Source: an uncultured Bacteroidales bacterium
GTDB taxonomy: Bacteria > Bacteroidota > Bacteroidia > Bacteroidales > ML635J-15
NCBI GenBank assembly: GCA_937899245.1
Contig: CALDKB010000047.1
Span: 1 to 64,000, forward strand
Length of the DNA stretch: 64,000 bases
Direction of reading: 5' to 3'
Part shown: positions 7,737 to 17,346 of the stretch, in pieces
Layout: every line of letters begins with the position of its first letter
Numbering within the stretch: position 1 is the stretch's first letter
Notes under the pieces: model-generated
Database searches by the model: none
Told to the model about the DNA's origin: nothing
What the model saw: only the letters and a program-made list of their open reading frames with translations
Made by a program: the position numbers and the translations under genes

Positions 7737-10082
7737 TCACTTTCTGCCGAAATACACCTTGTAAGAGAAAGATGCCAGGAATGGGAAATAGCTAACTTGA
7801 TACAATTTTAGTGCTGACGAATTGCTGTCAATACTTGGATACAAGAAATAGTCGTATGGCGTATTGTTGTAGTAATAGAAGAATGGATTCTGGCGGAAAT
7901 ACGCATTGTATATGTCGAAACTCCATGCAGCATCGCGACCTTTCTTGGTTTTGTATTCGTAGGTAAGAGCAATGTCTAGACGATGATAGTCTTTCATTCT
8001 GCCACTGTTGCGCTCGCCGTATATTAGGCATTCGTACATATAAACATCTCCCTCTTCGGTAATTGCCGGGACATACTGCTTGCCCAATGCCGGTGTGTAT
8101 GGGATTCCTGTCTGGTATGTCCATGTAGCACTGATCTTGAACTTTTCGTTTATCCTGTAGCTTGCTGCAATGTTGAAATTGTGCGGACGGTCGAAGTCGT
8201 ATGGGAATTCCTTTCCGCCGTTTATGTTGGCGTATTTACGGAACGACCGGGCGTAAGTGTAGCCGACAAATCCTGTAAACCGACCTGCCTTCTTGCGCAA
8301 CAGAAATTCAATTCCGTATGCCCGCCCAATTCCGCCGGTCTCGACCTTCGATTCCCAGTTGTCGTCGCCGATGAAATTGGTAAAGCCGTCCTTGTAGGTT
8401 GCAAGGTCGGTCGACGACTTGTAGTAGCCACCTATCGACATTGCCAGTTTTCCGCCAAGGAAATCGCTTTCCCATTCTGCCGAGTACTGAGTTACCTTTG
8501 CTGGATTTATATTTACACCCGCGGGTATCCAAACCTCGTTGTTCATTATGCTTCCCGATGTGAATACCAGATGCGAATATTGCGTTGCAGTCATATAGCT
8601 CAAGCCGAGCCTATGGTTGGGCGAGAAGCCAAAAGTGAGCGATGCTCGTGGTTCTATTGAAAAATCACGATAGGTGCTAGACATTATTCCGTTTGCCCTT
8701 ACTCCGAGAGTTGCACTCGAATATTTCAGGAATTGCAGTGTTGTCGATAGGTATGCGAATGCGGCTGGACGATAGATTGTGTTTTTCTGCTCGAAGTTGT
8801 ATGTCGGCAAGTACGACTGGAATTCGCCTTGTACGCCTGCCTCCATATTCCAGAACTTGAAAAAGTCGTGCTTTACCGACAAATCAGCCATTGTGACATC
8901 AAGCGACGAAAGGAAACGGCTTCTAACATCGGGAAGCGTATCCACTTCTTGCTTTATCTTGTAGCCCGTTCGCAGTCTGTAGCGCGAATGTGAAATGCCA
9001 GCCGACAGGAATGTCTTGCTGCCAAGTATGCGCTTGTATTGTACCGATGCCATCACATTCCCCCACATATAACCAAGACGGAACTGCTGTGGATTCACAT
9101 AATAACCTGTTTGCTTTTTGCTTCGCAATCCAAGGTAGTCGTCACCGATATAAAGGTTTACAGTAAGCTTGTCCTTGTCGGTAGAACTCCACGAAAATTT
9201 TCCGTTTAGGTCGTAGAAACCATATCCGATAAGATAGTTCTGGTCGGCTAGATAAGATGCAAAGAGCAACAACGCGCCAATCATAGTCTTTCGTGCGCAT
9301 ACTATATAGCTTGAGTTTTTCAGTCCGGCAGGACCTTCAGCCGTAGCCGAAATGTCAGTAATACCGACATGCAGCGAACCGCAATGCTTGTTCTTGTTGC
9401 CTTCCTTCTGGGTTATGTCAACAATCGACGACAATTTGCCACCGTATCTTGCAGGGAATCCGCCCTTGTATATGCGTATGTCGTTTATTATGTCGGGGTT
9501 GAAGGTTGAGAAAAATCCACCGAGATGATTTACATAAATGATAGGAACATTGTCGAAAAGGTACATGTTTTCGCCAGGATTTCCACCTCTTACATTCAAT
9601 ACGCTTGTGCCTTCGCGCTGGGTGCTGATTCCTGGCAAAAGCGACATTCCCTTTGCAATGTCGGGCTTGCCACCCATTGATGGAAGTTCGGATATTTCCT
9701 TTATGCTCATTTCCGACACATTACCGCCCTGCTTTCTGCCCTGCGCCATAACTGTTACCTCTCCTAGCATCTGCCTGTCGGGTGCAAGCGAAATTCTGAG
9801 CGGAAGTTTTGTTTTTGCATCTACCGTAAGCCTTTCGGTTGCATAGCCTATGAACGATACCGAAACTTTTGCAGGCAACATGGTATGAAGGCAGAAATAT
9901 CCAGAATTGTCGGTTACGCTCCAGCTATTTCCTGCGCTATCCACCACATTCGCACCAATAAGCACCTCGCCGGTTTCGGCATCGGCGACTATACCCGAAA
10001 CCGAAACCTTGTTCTGGCAGATTGCAGCCAAGGTAATGCACGATAAAATCAATATTGCGATTAGCTTTCTCATCGTTGCCAT
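7737..10082 (-). CDS. TonB-dependent outer-membrane receptor (module 2)
   Basis: The 781-residue protein has a signal peptide, a carboxypeptidase-D regulatory-like domain (about 27-105), a plug domain, then a 22-strand-type barrel ending in aromatic residues (SFSYKVYFGRK). The plug shows TSVLNVRGGNPGENMYLFDN and the GGFPARYGGKLSSIVDI segment. Such receptors import ligands too large for porins using TonB energy. Its start overlaps the DUF4249 gene by 13 bp, so the two are translationally linked. Co-occurrence with a DUF4249 lipoprotein suggests a two-part uptake unit; the ligand is unknown. Translation could begin three codons later at a second Met. Confidence 0.88.
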   Translation of the reverse strand: MATMRKLIAILILSCITLAAICQNKVSVSGIVADAETGEVLIGANVVDSAGNSWSVTDNSGYFCLHTMLPAKVSVSFIGYATERLTVDAKTKLPLRISLAPDRQMLGEVTVMAQGRKQGGNVSEMSIKEISELPSMGGKPDIAKGMSLLPGISTQREGTSVLNVRGGNPGENMYLFDNVPIIYVNHLGGFFSTFNPDIINDIRIYKGGFPARYGGKLSSIVDITQKEGNKNKHCGSLHVGITDISATAEGPAGLKNSSYIVCARKTMIGALLLFASYLADQNYLIGYGFYDLNGKFSWSSTDKDKLTVNLYIGDDYLGLRSKKQTGYYVNPQQFRLGYMWGNVMASVQYKRILGSKTFLSAGISHSRYRLRTGYKIKQEVDTLPDVRSRFLSSLDVTMADLSVKHDFFKFWNMEAGVQGEFQSYLPTYNFEQKNTIYRPAAFAYLSTTLQFLKYSSATLGVRANGIMSSTYRDFSIEPRASLTFGFSPNHRLGLSYMTATQYSHLVFTSGSIMNNEVWIPAGVNINPAKVTQYSAEWESDFLGGKLAMSIGGYYKSSTDLATYKDGFTNFIGDDNWESKVETGGIGRAYGIEFLLRKKAGRFTGFVGYTYARSFRKYANINGGKEFPYDFDRPHNFNIAASYRINEKFKISATWTYQTGIPYTPALGKQYVPAITEEGDVYMYECLIYGERNSGRMKDYHRLDIALTYEYKTKKGRDAAWSFDIYNAYFRQNPFFYYYNNTPYDYFLYPSIDSNSSALKLYQVSYFPFLASFSYKVYFGRK

Positions 10083-10978
10083 ATATTTGGTGGATAAATT
10101 GTGTCGGTATGCTCGGTATATGCCGCAAATACTCCTAAACCGTTTTCAACATTCGAGTAAACGTTGAACACTACTGGATTGTCGATAATACCTTCGGAGT
10201 AGCGACCTTCATAATATAGGTAGTGCATTCGAGTGAACTTGTAGTAGTTCTCGTCAACAGCACGGAATCTCACAAGCAATGGACGGATTATTTGGACTAG
10301 AGTATCGTTGTAAACTGCCCCGCCATGGACATGAGTCATAAACTTGAGCGTGACGGAGAAGTTTTCACCAGAAGCTAATTCGTTGGAGAACAGCGGCAAC
10401 GGCAGTCCTTCGTTCTTGATAATCGGGTCGGTTATATCCAGAAGAGATGTCCCACCATAATGATCATATCCTTCTACTGTATAAATCTTTATCTCGTAAT
10501 ATTTGCGCTGATTTTTAATATTGCCGATAGTAGTAACAACTCCTTGCAAAAGTTCTCCAGAATCATCAACTCCCGCATTTGCAATATATTCGAAACCGAG
10601 TGGAATTTCTTTCTGTGGCACTATGCAATGACACCTGGCGGTATCGCCATTATATGCAACCACACATTCAAGGCTATCGTTCTCGTTGGCTACAACAGTA
10701 GAAACATAATAGCCGTCGCCTTCGTAGCTTAAAGTTTCGGCAAGGTTTCCGTTTATATACAGATTAACCGCTGCATTATCTACAAAGGCAAGGGTTGAAT
10801 CGTTTATGTTACCCGTGAGCGAAACATTTACCAACAGCGGCTCGCCGGCCTTCGCTATTGAGTTTACCGTTATCTTCTGCGGATAGTCGGGAAACTTGTC
10901 GGTTACGACCTTGCGGCAGGAGGATAATCCTGCAGCAAGTATGGCAACAATAAATATGTAGGGTACAAAGTTCTTCAT
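10070..10978 (-). CDS. DUF4249-family lipoprotein (module 2)
   Basis: Predicted lipoprotein of 302 residues with the acylation cysteine at 21 (AGLSSC). An N-terminal beta-sandwich-like region holds ITVNSI, VNLYINGNLAETL and YEGDGYYVS, and the C-terminus has YSNVENGLGVFAAYT. Both ends match the paralogue at 14497-15468 and the DUF4249 family that accompanies TonB receptors in Bacteroidetes. The role is unproven; a surface lid or ligand-binding subunit is a reasonable guess. It overlaps the preceding small-barrel gene by 4 bp (ATGA) and the receptor gene by 13 bp. Confidence 0.82.
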   Translation of the reverse strand: MKNFVPYIFIVAILAAGLSSCRKVVTDKFPDYPQKITVNSIAKAGEPLLVNVSLTGNINDSTLAFVDNAAVNLYINGNLAETLSYEGDGYYVSTVVANENDSLECVVAYNGDTARCHCIVPQKEIPLGFEYIANAGVDDSGELLQGVVTTIGNIKNQRKYYEIKIYTVEGYDHYGGTSLLDITDPIIKNEGLPLPLFSNELASGENFSVTLKFMTHVHGGAVYNDTLVQIIRPLLVRFRAVDENYYKFTRMHYLYYEGRYSEGIIDNPVVFNVYSNVENGLGVFAAYTEHTDTIYPPNIWQR

Positions 10979-11532
10979 TTTGTCAGGAATCTAAAGCATA
11001 AGCCGAAATTTATAACATTCTGGAAATTACTTCTTTTAGGTTTGCCCGTAAGCATAAAGCCCCACCTGTATTCAAGATTAAGTCCTATGTGCTTTGCAAA
11101 ATAAATGGAGGCTCCCAATCCGATGTCATCGCAGAGGTAGTAAAACACTCCATACGACTTAAAATAAATAAGGTTTACGGAGAAAACATCCGTTACATAT
11201 ACGCAAACGCGGAAAAACCTATTGTCTGGCTTTATGAAAAACGGCAATATGTGGAAATTGTTCTTGATTCCTACGAAATGTGTGCCTCTACCTAATGATT
11301 CTTTGCTTAGGCTATAGTACAATCCTGGTTCCCAGAATTTAGTCACACCATAGCAAGCCGACAGCGAAAAAGCATCTCTTCTTACCCTTTGGACTTCTTC
11401 GTTCATTAAATCTCGTTTCTGCAGTGTGTAAGAAACATCAAAATAAAGTCTATCCTTAATATAGGCAGACTTCTGTGCAAAAGCCAACACGCTAATAGTG
11501 CTAAGAAAATATAGTAAGAACAAATGTTTCAT
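10975..11532 (-). CDS. Small outer-membrane beta-barrel-like protein (module 2)
   Basis: A 185-residue protein with a signal peptide (MKHLFLLYF to LAFAQ) and alternating hydrophobic/aromatic strands ending in FGLCFRFLTK, a typical outer-membrane C-terminal strand. No known domain was recognised. It holds the same position as the 15465-16061 product in the neighbouring module and shares its size and general pattern, although sequence similarity is faint. An in-frame ATG exists at 11559 but would overlap the -7 box, so the Met at 11532 is chosen. The stop overlaps the DUF4249 start by 4 bp. Confidence 0.65.
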   Translation of the reverse strand: MKHLFLLYFLSTISVLAFAQKSAYIKDRLYFDVSYTLQKRDLMNEEVQRVRRDAFSLSACYGVTKFWEPGLYYSLSKESLGRGTHFVGIKNNFHILPFFIKPDNRFFRVCVYVTDVFSVNLIYFKSYGVFYYLCDDIGLGASIYFAKHIGLNLEYRWGFMLTGKPKRSNFQNVINFGLCFRFLTK

Positions 11533-11556
11533 ACCATCTTGTTTATTATTACCTAG

Positions 11557-11564
11557 CAAAGGTA
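11557..11564 (-). promoter_or_regulatory. -7 box for module 2
   Basis: Minus strand reads TACCTTTG, an excellent match to TAnnTTTG, in the 94-bp gap between the two modules and 25 nt before the chosen start. It suggests module 2 can be transcribed independently of module 1. Confidence 0.55.
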
Positions 11565-11653
11565 AGTATAATATTGCACAGAAAAAAATATTTCGTAAGA
11601 TTTATTTTGTAGATGGGGTGTCAACTTCGTTTATTTCAACTGGCGCAATAGTC

Positions 11654-14500
11654 TCAGAAATTCACATTCATTCTCCACGTCAACACGTGATACTTGTTGT
11701 CGATGATTTTGCGTGGCGAGAACTTGTAGAAGAAATCCAACGAAATTCGCTTGCGGAACATGTTTACCGAAATACCCGGAGCGGCATAACCCGAGAAATA
11801 ATCCGACTTTTTGATTCCCGCATTTGCGCCAGCGGTTTCCTCCTTTACGTGTCCATAGTAGGCAGACACTTCAAGGAACGGATGGAAGTATTTCAGATAT
11901 GGATATTTTACACGGCACAGCAGTCCGTAACGGGTATCGAATGTAGTCCTTGATACTTTGGTGTTTAGTTTGCCATTATCGTAGAAACCCGAGAACTCCG
12001 CACCTACCGACAAGTAATCGAATATTCCGTAGGTGTATCGTCCAGCAAAAACCAATGGCTTATAGAATTTCATGTCACCGAGATAAGGATTTATCTGGAA
12101 ACCAATAGAATGTCTGTGGAAAATTTCCTGAAATTCCTTTCGTGATTCCAAATATGGTCTTACGCGTTCGAGTAAACTTGCAGTGTTGAAATTTACACTA
12201 TACGATATTGCTGGCATGAAGGGGAATATACTTAACTGATGCATATTGCCACCATAATCAATATAGTACAGATATGGATTCTTTCTATTATAAGCATTTA
12301 TTACACTAAGAGTCAAAGTTCTTTCACCCCAGTGCAACGACTTTACGAAATTGAAACCAAGATCGAGACGATGATAAGGCTTCATCCTGTAATTATAAAT
12401 TTCATCATATACATAAGAAAACCTTCCGTCTTCGTTGTACATATATCCAACGGGAACGGTTATAGGCGCACCTGTTGCTATTGCCCAGTTTGCCGAAATT
12501 GAGAACTTGTTGCTTATCGCCCAGTTGAGCGAAATGCTGAAACTGTGCGTGCGGTCGTTGTCGGCAAGGAAGTACTCGCCTTTGTTTATTCCTTCGAACT
12601 GCCTTCTGTTTCGCGATAGCGAATATCCCATGAAACCTGTGAGACTTCCGCGAGTCTTGGTTAGCAAAAATTCTATTCCCATTGCCTTTCCATTACCTCC
12701 GGTAGCAAGCAGGTCGAGGTCGGTGATGTTTTCGATCATGCCTTCAACCGAAATATTACGCTTCATCATGGCAAGGTTCGACATCTTCTTGTAGTAGGCT
12801 TCGATTGATGTTTCGAGCATTCCGTCAAGGAAACTGCGGGCTATGCCAATATCAAACTGGTCCGACTTTGCCGGCTGAAGTTTTCCAGTCGAAACTATCC
12901 ATCGGTCGGCATAAATGTTCATCACATTGCCAGTAACGCATTGTATGTTCTGGTGTATCCGCGAATATGCCAGTTTTATTGTGAATACCTTTGGAATACT
13001 GAACGTTACTAAAGCGCGTGGTTCGGGCTGCCAGTACGACTTTTCCCCACCGATGTCGTAATAGTGCACCATGCGGAATCCAATATTAGAAGATACGTAT
13101 TTCCCGAAATACATTTCGCCAAGAATATATGCCGATGTTTCGTTGGAATAGATGTGAGATGCATGCTTTTTGTCATAGTACACAAGCGAATCGTTTACAT
13201 AACTTTGCAACTTTGTGCTATATGGCATCGACACGAAAAACGATTCGGAAATTCCAGCACGGAGCACCGATTTCCCCCACATTTTCCAACTTATGTCGGC
13301 AGCAAGGCGGACATCCATTATGTTTACCGCATTTTTGAACACAATAGAAGATATTGAATCGTGGTTATATGTGTCGTTGAACTTTGCAAGGCTCGTGCTG
13401 TGGTAGTCGGTGAGGCTAAGATTTATGCGGCTGGTGGTTCGGTCGTCGAACTTGTGGTCCCACTTCAGCGATGCCATCTTGTTGCCACCCGAAATTCGAA
13501 AACGCGAAACATCACGTTTCCCATAAACATCGTTACCGATTTTGTAGATGTCATCGCCAATGTAAGTTCCGAAACGCAAAGTGTTCTTATCGTTGAACTT
13601 ATGGTTTATCTTGAAGTTTAAATCCCAGAATGTGTAGGCTATTTTCTGGTCGTGAAGAAACAGCGAAGAGGCAGGATACATAATGAGGTCGTACATAAAA
13701 CGGCGGATGGAAAACAGCATCGAGGTCTTTTTGTTTTTCAATGGACCACCGAGGCTCAACTTGCAGTCGAGCAGACCGATGGTAAGGTTTCCGCGCGTCA
13801 TGTCCTCCACATTGCGTGTCTCCACCTCCATAACTGATGACAACCGTCCTCCATAATTGGCAGGAAATCCGCCTTTTATCAGGTTGGCGCTTTCAACAAT
13901 GTCGGCATCGAATGTCGAAAGGATTCCACCAATGTGGTTTACGCTGAAAAGCGGAGTTCCGTCGAGGATGTAAAGATTTTGACCGAAGTCGCCACCACGC
14001 ACGCTTATGCCAGCACGACTTTCGTTACCTGCACCTACGCCCGGCATCATCTGGAAAGCTCGCATTATATCTGGCTCGCCACCTATGGAAGGAATGTATT
14101 TTATCTGTTCGCCTGTTAACCGCATTGTACTCACTTCCAGACGTTTTTCTATCGGCACTCTTTCAATTACAGTAACTTCCGACAAGGTATGCCCCTGCTT
14201 CATTATTATGTCGAAATGCGTGTTTTTGTTGAGTTTCAGTGCGAACATCGTTTCGGTATAGGAAACGTGCGATACGTTTATCAGTACGCTGTCACCATTT
14301 TTGAAATACATTTCGTAGTAGCCGTATTCGTTTGACGAAGTGCCCTTGCCCGAATACACGTCGCTGAGGTTTGCATCGGCAATACGGTCGCGCGAACCTT
14401 CGCACACAACATATCCCGACAATTTCACGTCCTGCGCCGATGCTAGACAGCAAAACATTATCAGCATTGCCAATGTCAATATGTGCTTTACTTTTTTCAT
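11654..14500 (-). CDS. TonB-dependent receptor with an extra C-terminal small-barrel domain (module 1)
   Basis: At 948 residues it is about 170 longer than its paralogue. Order: signal peptide (to about 22), carboxypeptidase-like regulatory domain, plug (AGISVRGGDFGQNLYILDGT, GGFPANYGGRLSSVMEVET), and receptor barrel ending near residue 773 (FPFMPAISYSVNF). The extension resembles the small protein encoded at 15465-16061: HRHSIGFQINPY against HNISIRFNPH, then YAAPGISVNMF against YGAPGISFHMF, and TWRMNVNF against SWRIGYNF. The gene therefore looks like a receptor fused to a copy of its module partner. The start overlaps the DUF4249 stop by 4 bp. Confidence 0.87.
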   Translation of the reverse strand: MKKVKHILTLAMLIMFCCLASAQDVKLSGYVVCEGSRDRIADANLSDVYSGKGTSSNEYGYYEMYFKNGDSVLINVSHVSYTETMFALKLNKNTHFDIIMKQGHTLSEVTVIERVPIEKRLEVSTMRLTGEQIKYIPSIGGEPDIMRAFQMMPGVGAGNESRAGISVRGGDFGQNLYILDGTPLFSVNHIGGILSTFDADIVESANLIKGGFPANYGGRLSSVMEVETRNVEDMTRGNLTIGLLDCKLSLGGPLKNKKTSMLFSIRRFMYDLIMYPASSLFLHDQKIAYTFWDLNFKINHKFNDKNTLRFGTYIGDDIYKIGNDVYGKRDVSRFRISGGNKMASLKWDHKFDDRTTSRINLSLTDYHSTSLAKFNDTYNHDSISSIVFKNAVNIMDVRLAADISWKMWGKSVLRAGISESFFVSMPYSTKLQSYVNDSLVYYDKKHASHIYSNETSAYILGEMYFGKYVSSNIGFRMVHYYDIGGEKSYWQPEPRALVTFSIPKVFTIKLAYSRIHQNIQCVTGNVMNIYADRWIVSTGKLQPAKSDQFDIGIARSFLDGMLETSIEAYYKKMSNLAMMKRNISVEGMIENITDLDLLATGGNGKAMGIEFLLTKTRGSLTGFMGYSLSRNRRQFEGINKGEYFLADNDRTHSFSISLNWAISNKFSISANWAIATGAPITVPVGYMYNEDGRFSYVYDEIYNYRMKPYHRLDLGFNFVKSLHWGERTLTLSVINAYNRKNPYLYYIDYGGNMHQLSIFPFMPAISYSVNFNTASLLERVRPYLESRKEFQEIFHRHSIGFQINPYLGDMKFYKPLVFAGRYTYGIFDYLSVGAEFSGFYDNGKLNTKVSRTTFDTRYGLLCRVKYPYLKYFHPFLEVSAYYGHVKEETAGANAGIKKSDYFSGYAAPGISVNMFRKRISLDFFYKFSPRKIIDNKYHVLTWRMNVNF

Positions 14501-15468
14501 CTGCGCATTATCGTGTCAGTCATTGTGGAATATGAAGCAAAGATGCCATATCCGTTTTCGATGTTTGAGTATATGTCAACAGGAATAGAGGAAAGGGTCT
14601 CTCCGTTTGCTAAATCTTCGAAAAAATCCTCTTCATGATATTCCTGCATCATACGGCTACGACGATATTCGTAGTACGATTCAGAAATGGACTTCACGGT
14701 GATTTCAAGGTCATATTTCGCCATTGCAACGTACATCAAGTAGTTATATATGACTTCCAAATTGTGGTTGCCGCTGCTGAAATAGTCGTCAGTAAAAAGC
14801 AGTACTCTGTTGTTAAAAGGTAGACATTCGCTTTGCGTAAGCACCTTGTCGGTATTACGAGAACTATTGAAATAAATCCATTCATATTCAACATCGTATT
14901 TGTCGCTTACAGCCCTGCAACTCATCTCATAAAAATTTCGCGATGGGATAGTGTCTTTTATCGTGAGGCTTAATCTTGACAATGGATAACCTTCTTCGTC
15001 AACGGTAACAGTATCGCGAAAACTCATGTTGCTGAGCACAGGCATGTTGTACAATGTTGTTGTCGCCTTACATTCCTTATAGCCCGGAGCATTTACCACT
15101 AGTGTATATGTTGAACCGACCTTGGGGTATTTGTCCGAAACATAATAACCTTCGCCTTCATATTCTAGAGAACAGAGTAACACACCATCCTCGTATATCA
15201 AAACAGAAGCATCTTCGATACAATACTTTGGCTTTGGCACATGCAGGGAATATATATCCCCATTTTCTTGGGTATCATTCACCACGTTATATGATTCTGG
15301 TGCAATTGGCATTACAGCGGAGATACTCACGCTAATAGGCGATTCGGGAGTAATTATAGAGTTTATTACTATGGCAGGCTCCACATCGGGAAAGTCAAAC
15401 TCGATTTCCCGATTGCAGGAGGAGAGCATTGCAAGCAAAAAAAACAATATTGAAATCCTTATTTTCAT
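14497..15468 (-). CDS. DUF4249-family lipoprotein (module 1)
   Basis: Predicted lipoprotein of 323 residues, acylated at Cys18 (LAMLSSC). It shares with the module 2 protein the N-terminal FPDVEPAIVINSI segment, SVLIYEDGVLLCSLEYEGEG followed by YYVS, and the C-terminal DIYSNIENGYGIFASYS. Four-base ATGA overlaps with both neighbours make this a tightly coupled operon. It presumably works with the adjacent TonB receptor at the cell surface; the substrate is unknown. Confidence 0.83.
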   Translation of the reverse strand: MKIRISILFFLLAMLSSCNREIEFDFPDVEPAIVINSIITPESPISVSISAVMPIAPESYNVVNDTQENGDIYSLHVPKPKYCIEDASVLIYEDGVLLCSLEYEGEGYYVSDKYPKVGSTYTLVVNAPGYKECKATTTLYNMPVLSNMSFRDTVTVDEEGYPLSRLSLTIKDTIPSRNFYEMSCRAVSDKYDVEYEWIYFNSSRNTDKVLTQSECLPFNNRVLLFTDDYFSSGNHNLEVIYNYLMYVAMAKYDLEITVKSISESYYEYRRSRMMQEYHEEDFFEDLANGETLSSIPVDIYSNIENGYGIFASYSTMTDTIMRR

Positions 15469-16061
15469 TTGCTGTTGAAGTTATAGCCGATACGCCATGA
15501 GAAATATATCTTATGCTCTCCGATATTGCCACGATTCGAAAAATTGCACATTAAATCGAGTTGCAGATGATTCTTGAACATGTGAAAAGATATGCCAGGT
15601 GCGCCATAAATGCAAAATGAGTTAGTAATGGAACATTGGTTTTCAGAACCATAACAACCTTTGTTGTATTGTGTCCAATACTCATATCCGACGAACAGTT
15701 CGACAAATGGGCGCACATAGTAAAAGCGATTTAATGAAGCCTTTCCAAATATTCCCGAAGTTATGCTATGCGATAAAGTAGTCCGTTGCTTCCATGTCCA
15801 AGCATAAATGTTAGCCCCGACACAAATATTTTTGTGTACTTTATAATTGTAACTTAACCCGAAATCGTAGGCATATCCGTTGTTATAAAAGAATTTATGA
15901 TAACCCCTGATGTTCTTGGCTTTAGTGATGAAGTGGGGATTAAACCTTATACTGATATTGTGCTTGTATTCAAATTTTTCGTGTTGCTGCTCTTGTGCAA
16001 ATGATACATTTGCAACAAGAATCAGCAACAAAAAAATGATATTTCTCATGCCTATTTGCAT
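15465..16061 (-). CDS. Small outer-membrane beta-barrel-like protein (module 1)
   Basis: A 198-residue exported protein (signal peptide ending near NVSFAQ) built of alternating strands and closing with FSWRIGYNFNSK. Its second half aligns by eye with the C-terminal extension of the TonB receptor two genes downstream (YGAPGISFHMF; R-G-NIGEHKIYFSWR). Translation may begin at the first ATG (16061, overlapping the previous stop by 10 bp) or at a second Met four codons later. No named domain was recognised. Confidence 0.72.
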   Translation of the reverse strand: MQIGMRNIIFLLLILVANVSFAQEQQHEKFEYKHNISIRFNPHFITKAKNIRGYHKFFYNNGYAYDFGLSYNYKVHKNICVGANIYAWTWKQRTTLSHSITSGIFGKASLNRFYYVRPFVELFVGYEYWTQYNKGCYGSENQCSITNSFCIYGAPGISFHMFKNHLQLDLMCNFSNRGNIGEHKIYFSWRIGYNFNSK

Positions 16062-17065
16062 AAATTAGGATTACATGTTAGGTTAACTCGACCAGTACTC
16101 GGTGTACTTGCCCAAGAATCTATTGAGCCAATATGCATCTGTGGAGCTACTGTAACGTTCCATTTTTGGTGGTATATCAAATCACCCTCTAACTTAGAGT
16201 CAAGAGTTCCTGAATTTGCGTAATGTCCTGTTTGATATGACCAAGTACCCATACAATACATATCAGCTCTGGCATTCAAGTCACAACTTATTGTTCTTGA
16301 GCACCAAAACCATGCACCCGTCTTTTTTAGCGGTCTAATTAAATAGTGAACAATAAATAAAGCTGTTTGGCTTTGGCAATATAATTCTTGGTAAACTTGT
16401 ATACGGGTTTTATTATTTCCATTAATAACTTCGTTTTCCATCCCAGTTCCACAATTATATGCCGCATCTCTAATTTGTTCCGTTTTGTGATAAAACAATC
16501 TTTTGTACTTTGCTGTATCTTCCAAATATTCGACAAGATTAAGTGTTGTTATGTTCTTCATTTCGTCTTTTAAAGAAACATCTCCAATTATATAGTCGTT
16601 TCCGATATATTTGTACAAATCATTATCAATCTGAAACATCATATCCTTGTTCAGAAAACAACTGAAAGGAATGGCATCTGATTTAACATCCATTACATAG
16701 TCGCCTGCACTATCTTTTGACATTACTATATAGTCACTATATGTTTCTGCAATGTTTCTAAATTCTTCAACTGTATTAAAACTCTCAAAATCAATAGATT
16801 TGTACAGTTCTTCGCAAGTGCGCGCATACGAACAGAAATTTTTCCCTTTTTCATATTCGGCTTTTTCTTCCTCCGACAAACTATAGTATTCTTTTAGCTG
16901 TTTTTGAAAATCTTCTATATTTTCAAATTTAAAAATGTTGCTAGATGCTGTAACTAGCTTTTTTGTGTCTAAGCTTTCTTCTTTTTCACAACTACAGTTA
17001 AACATTGTTAATGCACACACTACCATTACGTAAATGGCAACCTTTAATAAATCAATTCTTCTCAT
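16052..17065 (-). CDS. Hypothetical cysteine-rich lipoprotein at the head of the TonB locus
   Basis: A 337-residue predicted lipoprotein of unknown function. The signal peptide ends at a cysteine pair (MFNCSCEKE; Cys24 or Cys26). The first third is charged and helical (KEYYSLSEEEKAEYEKGKN). The C-terminal half holds about nine cysteines, in YNCGTG, LYCQSQ, WFWCSRTISCDLNARADMYC and LTCNPNLCK, which suggests disulfides or metal binding. The gene is visibly richer in A+T than its neighbours. It overlaps the next gene and has the best promoter of the locus, so it is the first gene of the operon. A frame extends up to 17098 but would run through the -7 box. Confidence 0.65.
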   Translation of the reverse strand: MRRIDLLKVAIYVMVVCALTMFNCSCEKEESLDTKKLVTASSNIFKFENIEDFQKQLKEYYSLSEEEKAEYEKGKNFCSYARTCEELYKSIDFESFNTVEEFRNIAETYSDYIVMSKDSAGDYVMDVKSDAIPFSCFLNKDMMFQIDNDLYKYIGNDYIIGDVSLKDEMKNITTLNLVEYLEDTAKYKRLFYHKTEQIRDAAYNCGTGMENEVINGNNKTRIQVYQELYCQSQTALFIVHYLIRPLKKTGAWFWCSRTISCDLNARADMYCMGTWSYQTGHYANSGTLDSKLEGDLIYHQKWNVTVAPQMHIGSIDSWASTPSTGRVNLTCNPNLCK

Positions 17066-17095
17066 ATTATTAATATGTTTTAAATTAAACACACA

Positions 17096-17126
17096 CAAAA
17101 CTAATCAATAATCCAATACAAACAAA
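17096..17126 (-). promoter_or_regulatory. Promoter of the TonB/DUF4249 locus
   Basis: Minus strand has -7 TAGTTTTG (17096-17103) and a TTTG at 17123-17126, separated by 19 bp. That is the classic Bacteroidetes -33/-7 arrangement. The -7 box ends 30 nt before the ATG at 17065. Confidence 0.65.
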
Positions 17127-17232
17127 ATGTTTTATAACATATAATTTTAATATCTGTTATAATATTCATTTTGTGCTTTTTTGCTGTTAAAGGCACCAAT
17201 GCATGTCGTTGTCTCTGCCATGCTGAGCGATT

Positions 17233-17252
17233 TGTACTGAGCATAGCCGAAG
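17233..17252 (+). repeat. Dispersed intergenic repeat, copy 1
   Basis: TGTACTGAGCATAGCCGAAG within the 280-bp gap upstream of the TonB locus. A diverged copy lies on the opposite strand at 20083-20101. The gap also holds GTCGAAGCGCAGCC but no gene. Confidence 0.5.
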
Positions 17253-17346
17253 AAAGTCGAAGCGCAGCCTACGACATTGCACTTCCAGAGCTCCTGCCTT
17301 GACAATATTCTGCTAATTGTCAATTTTTAATTGATTGGTCCGCAAA

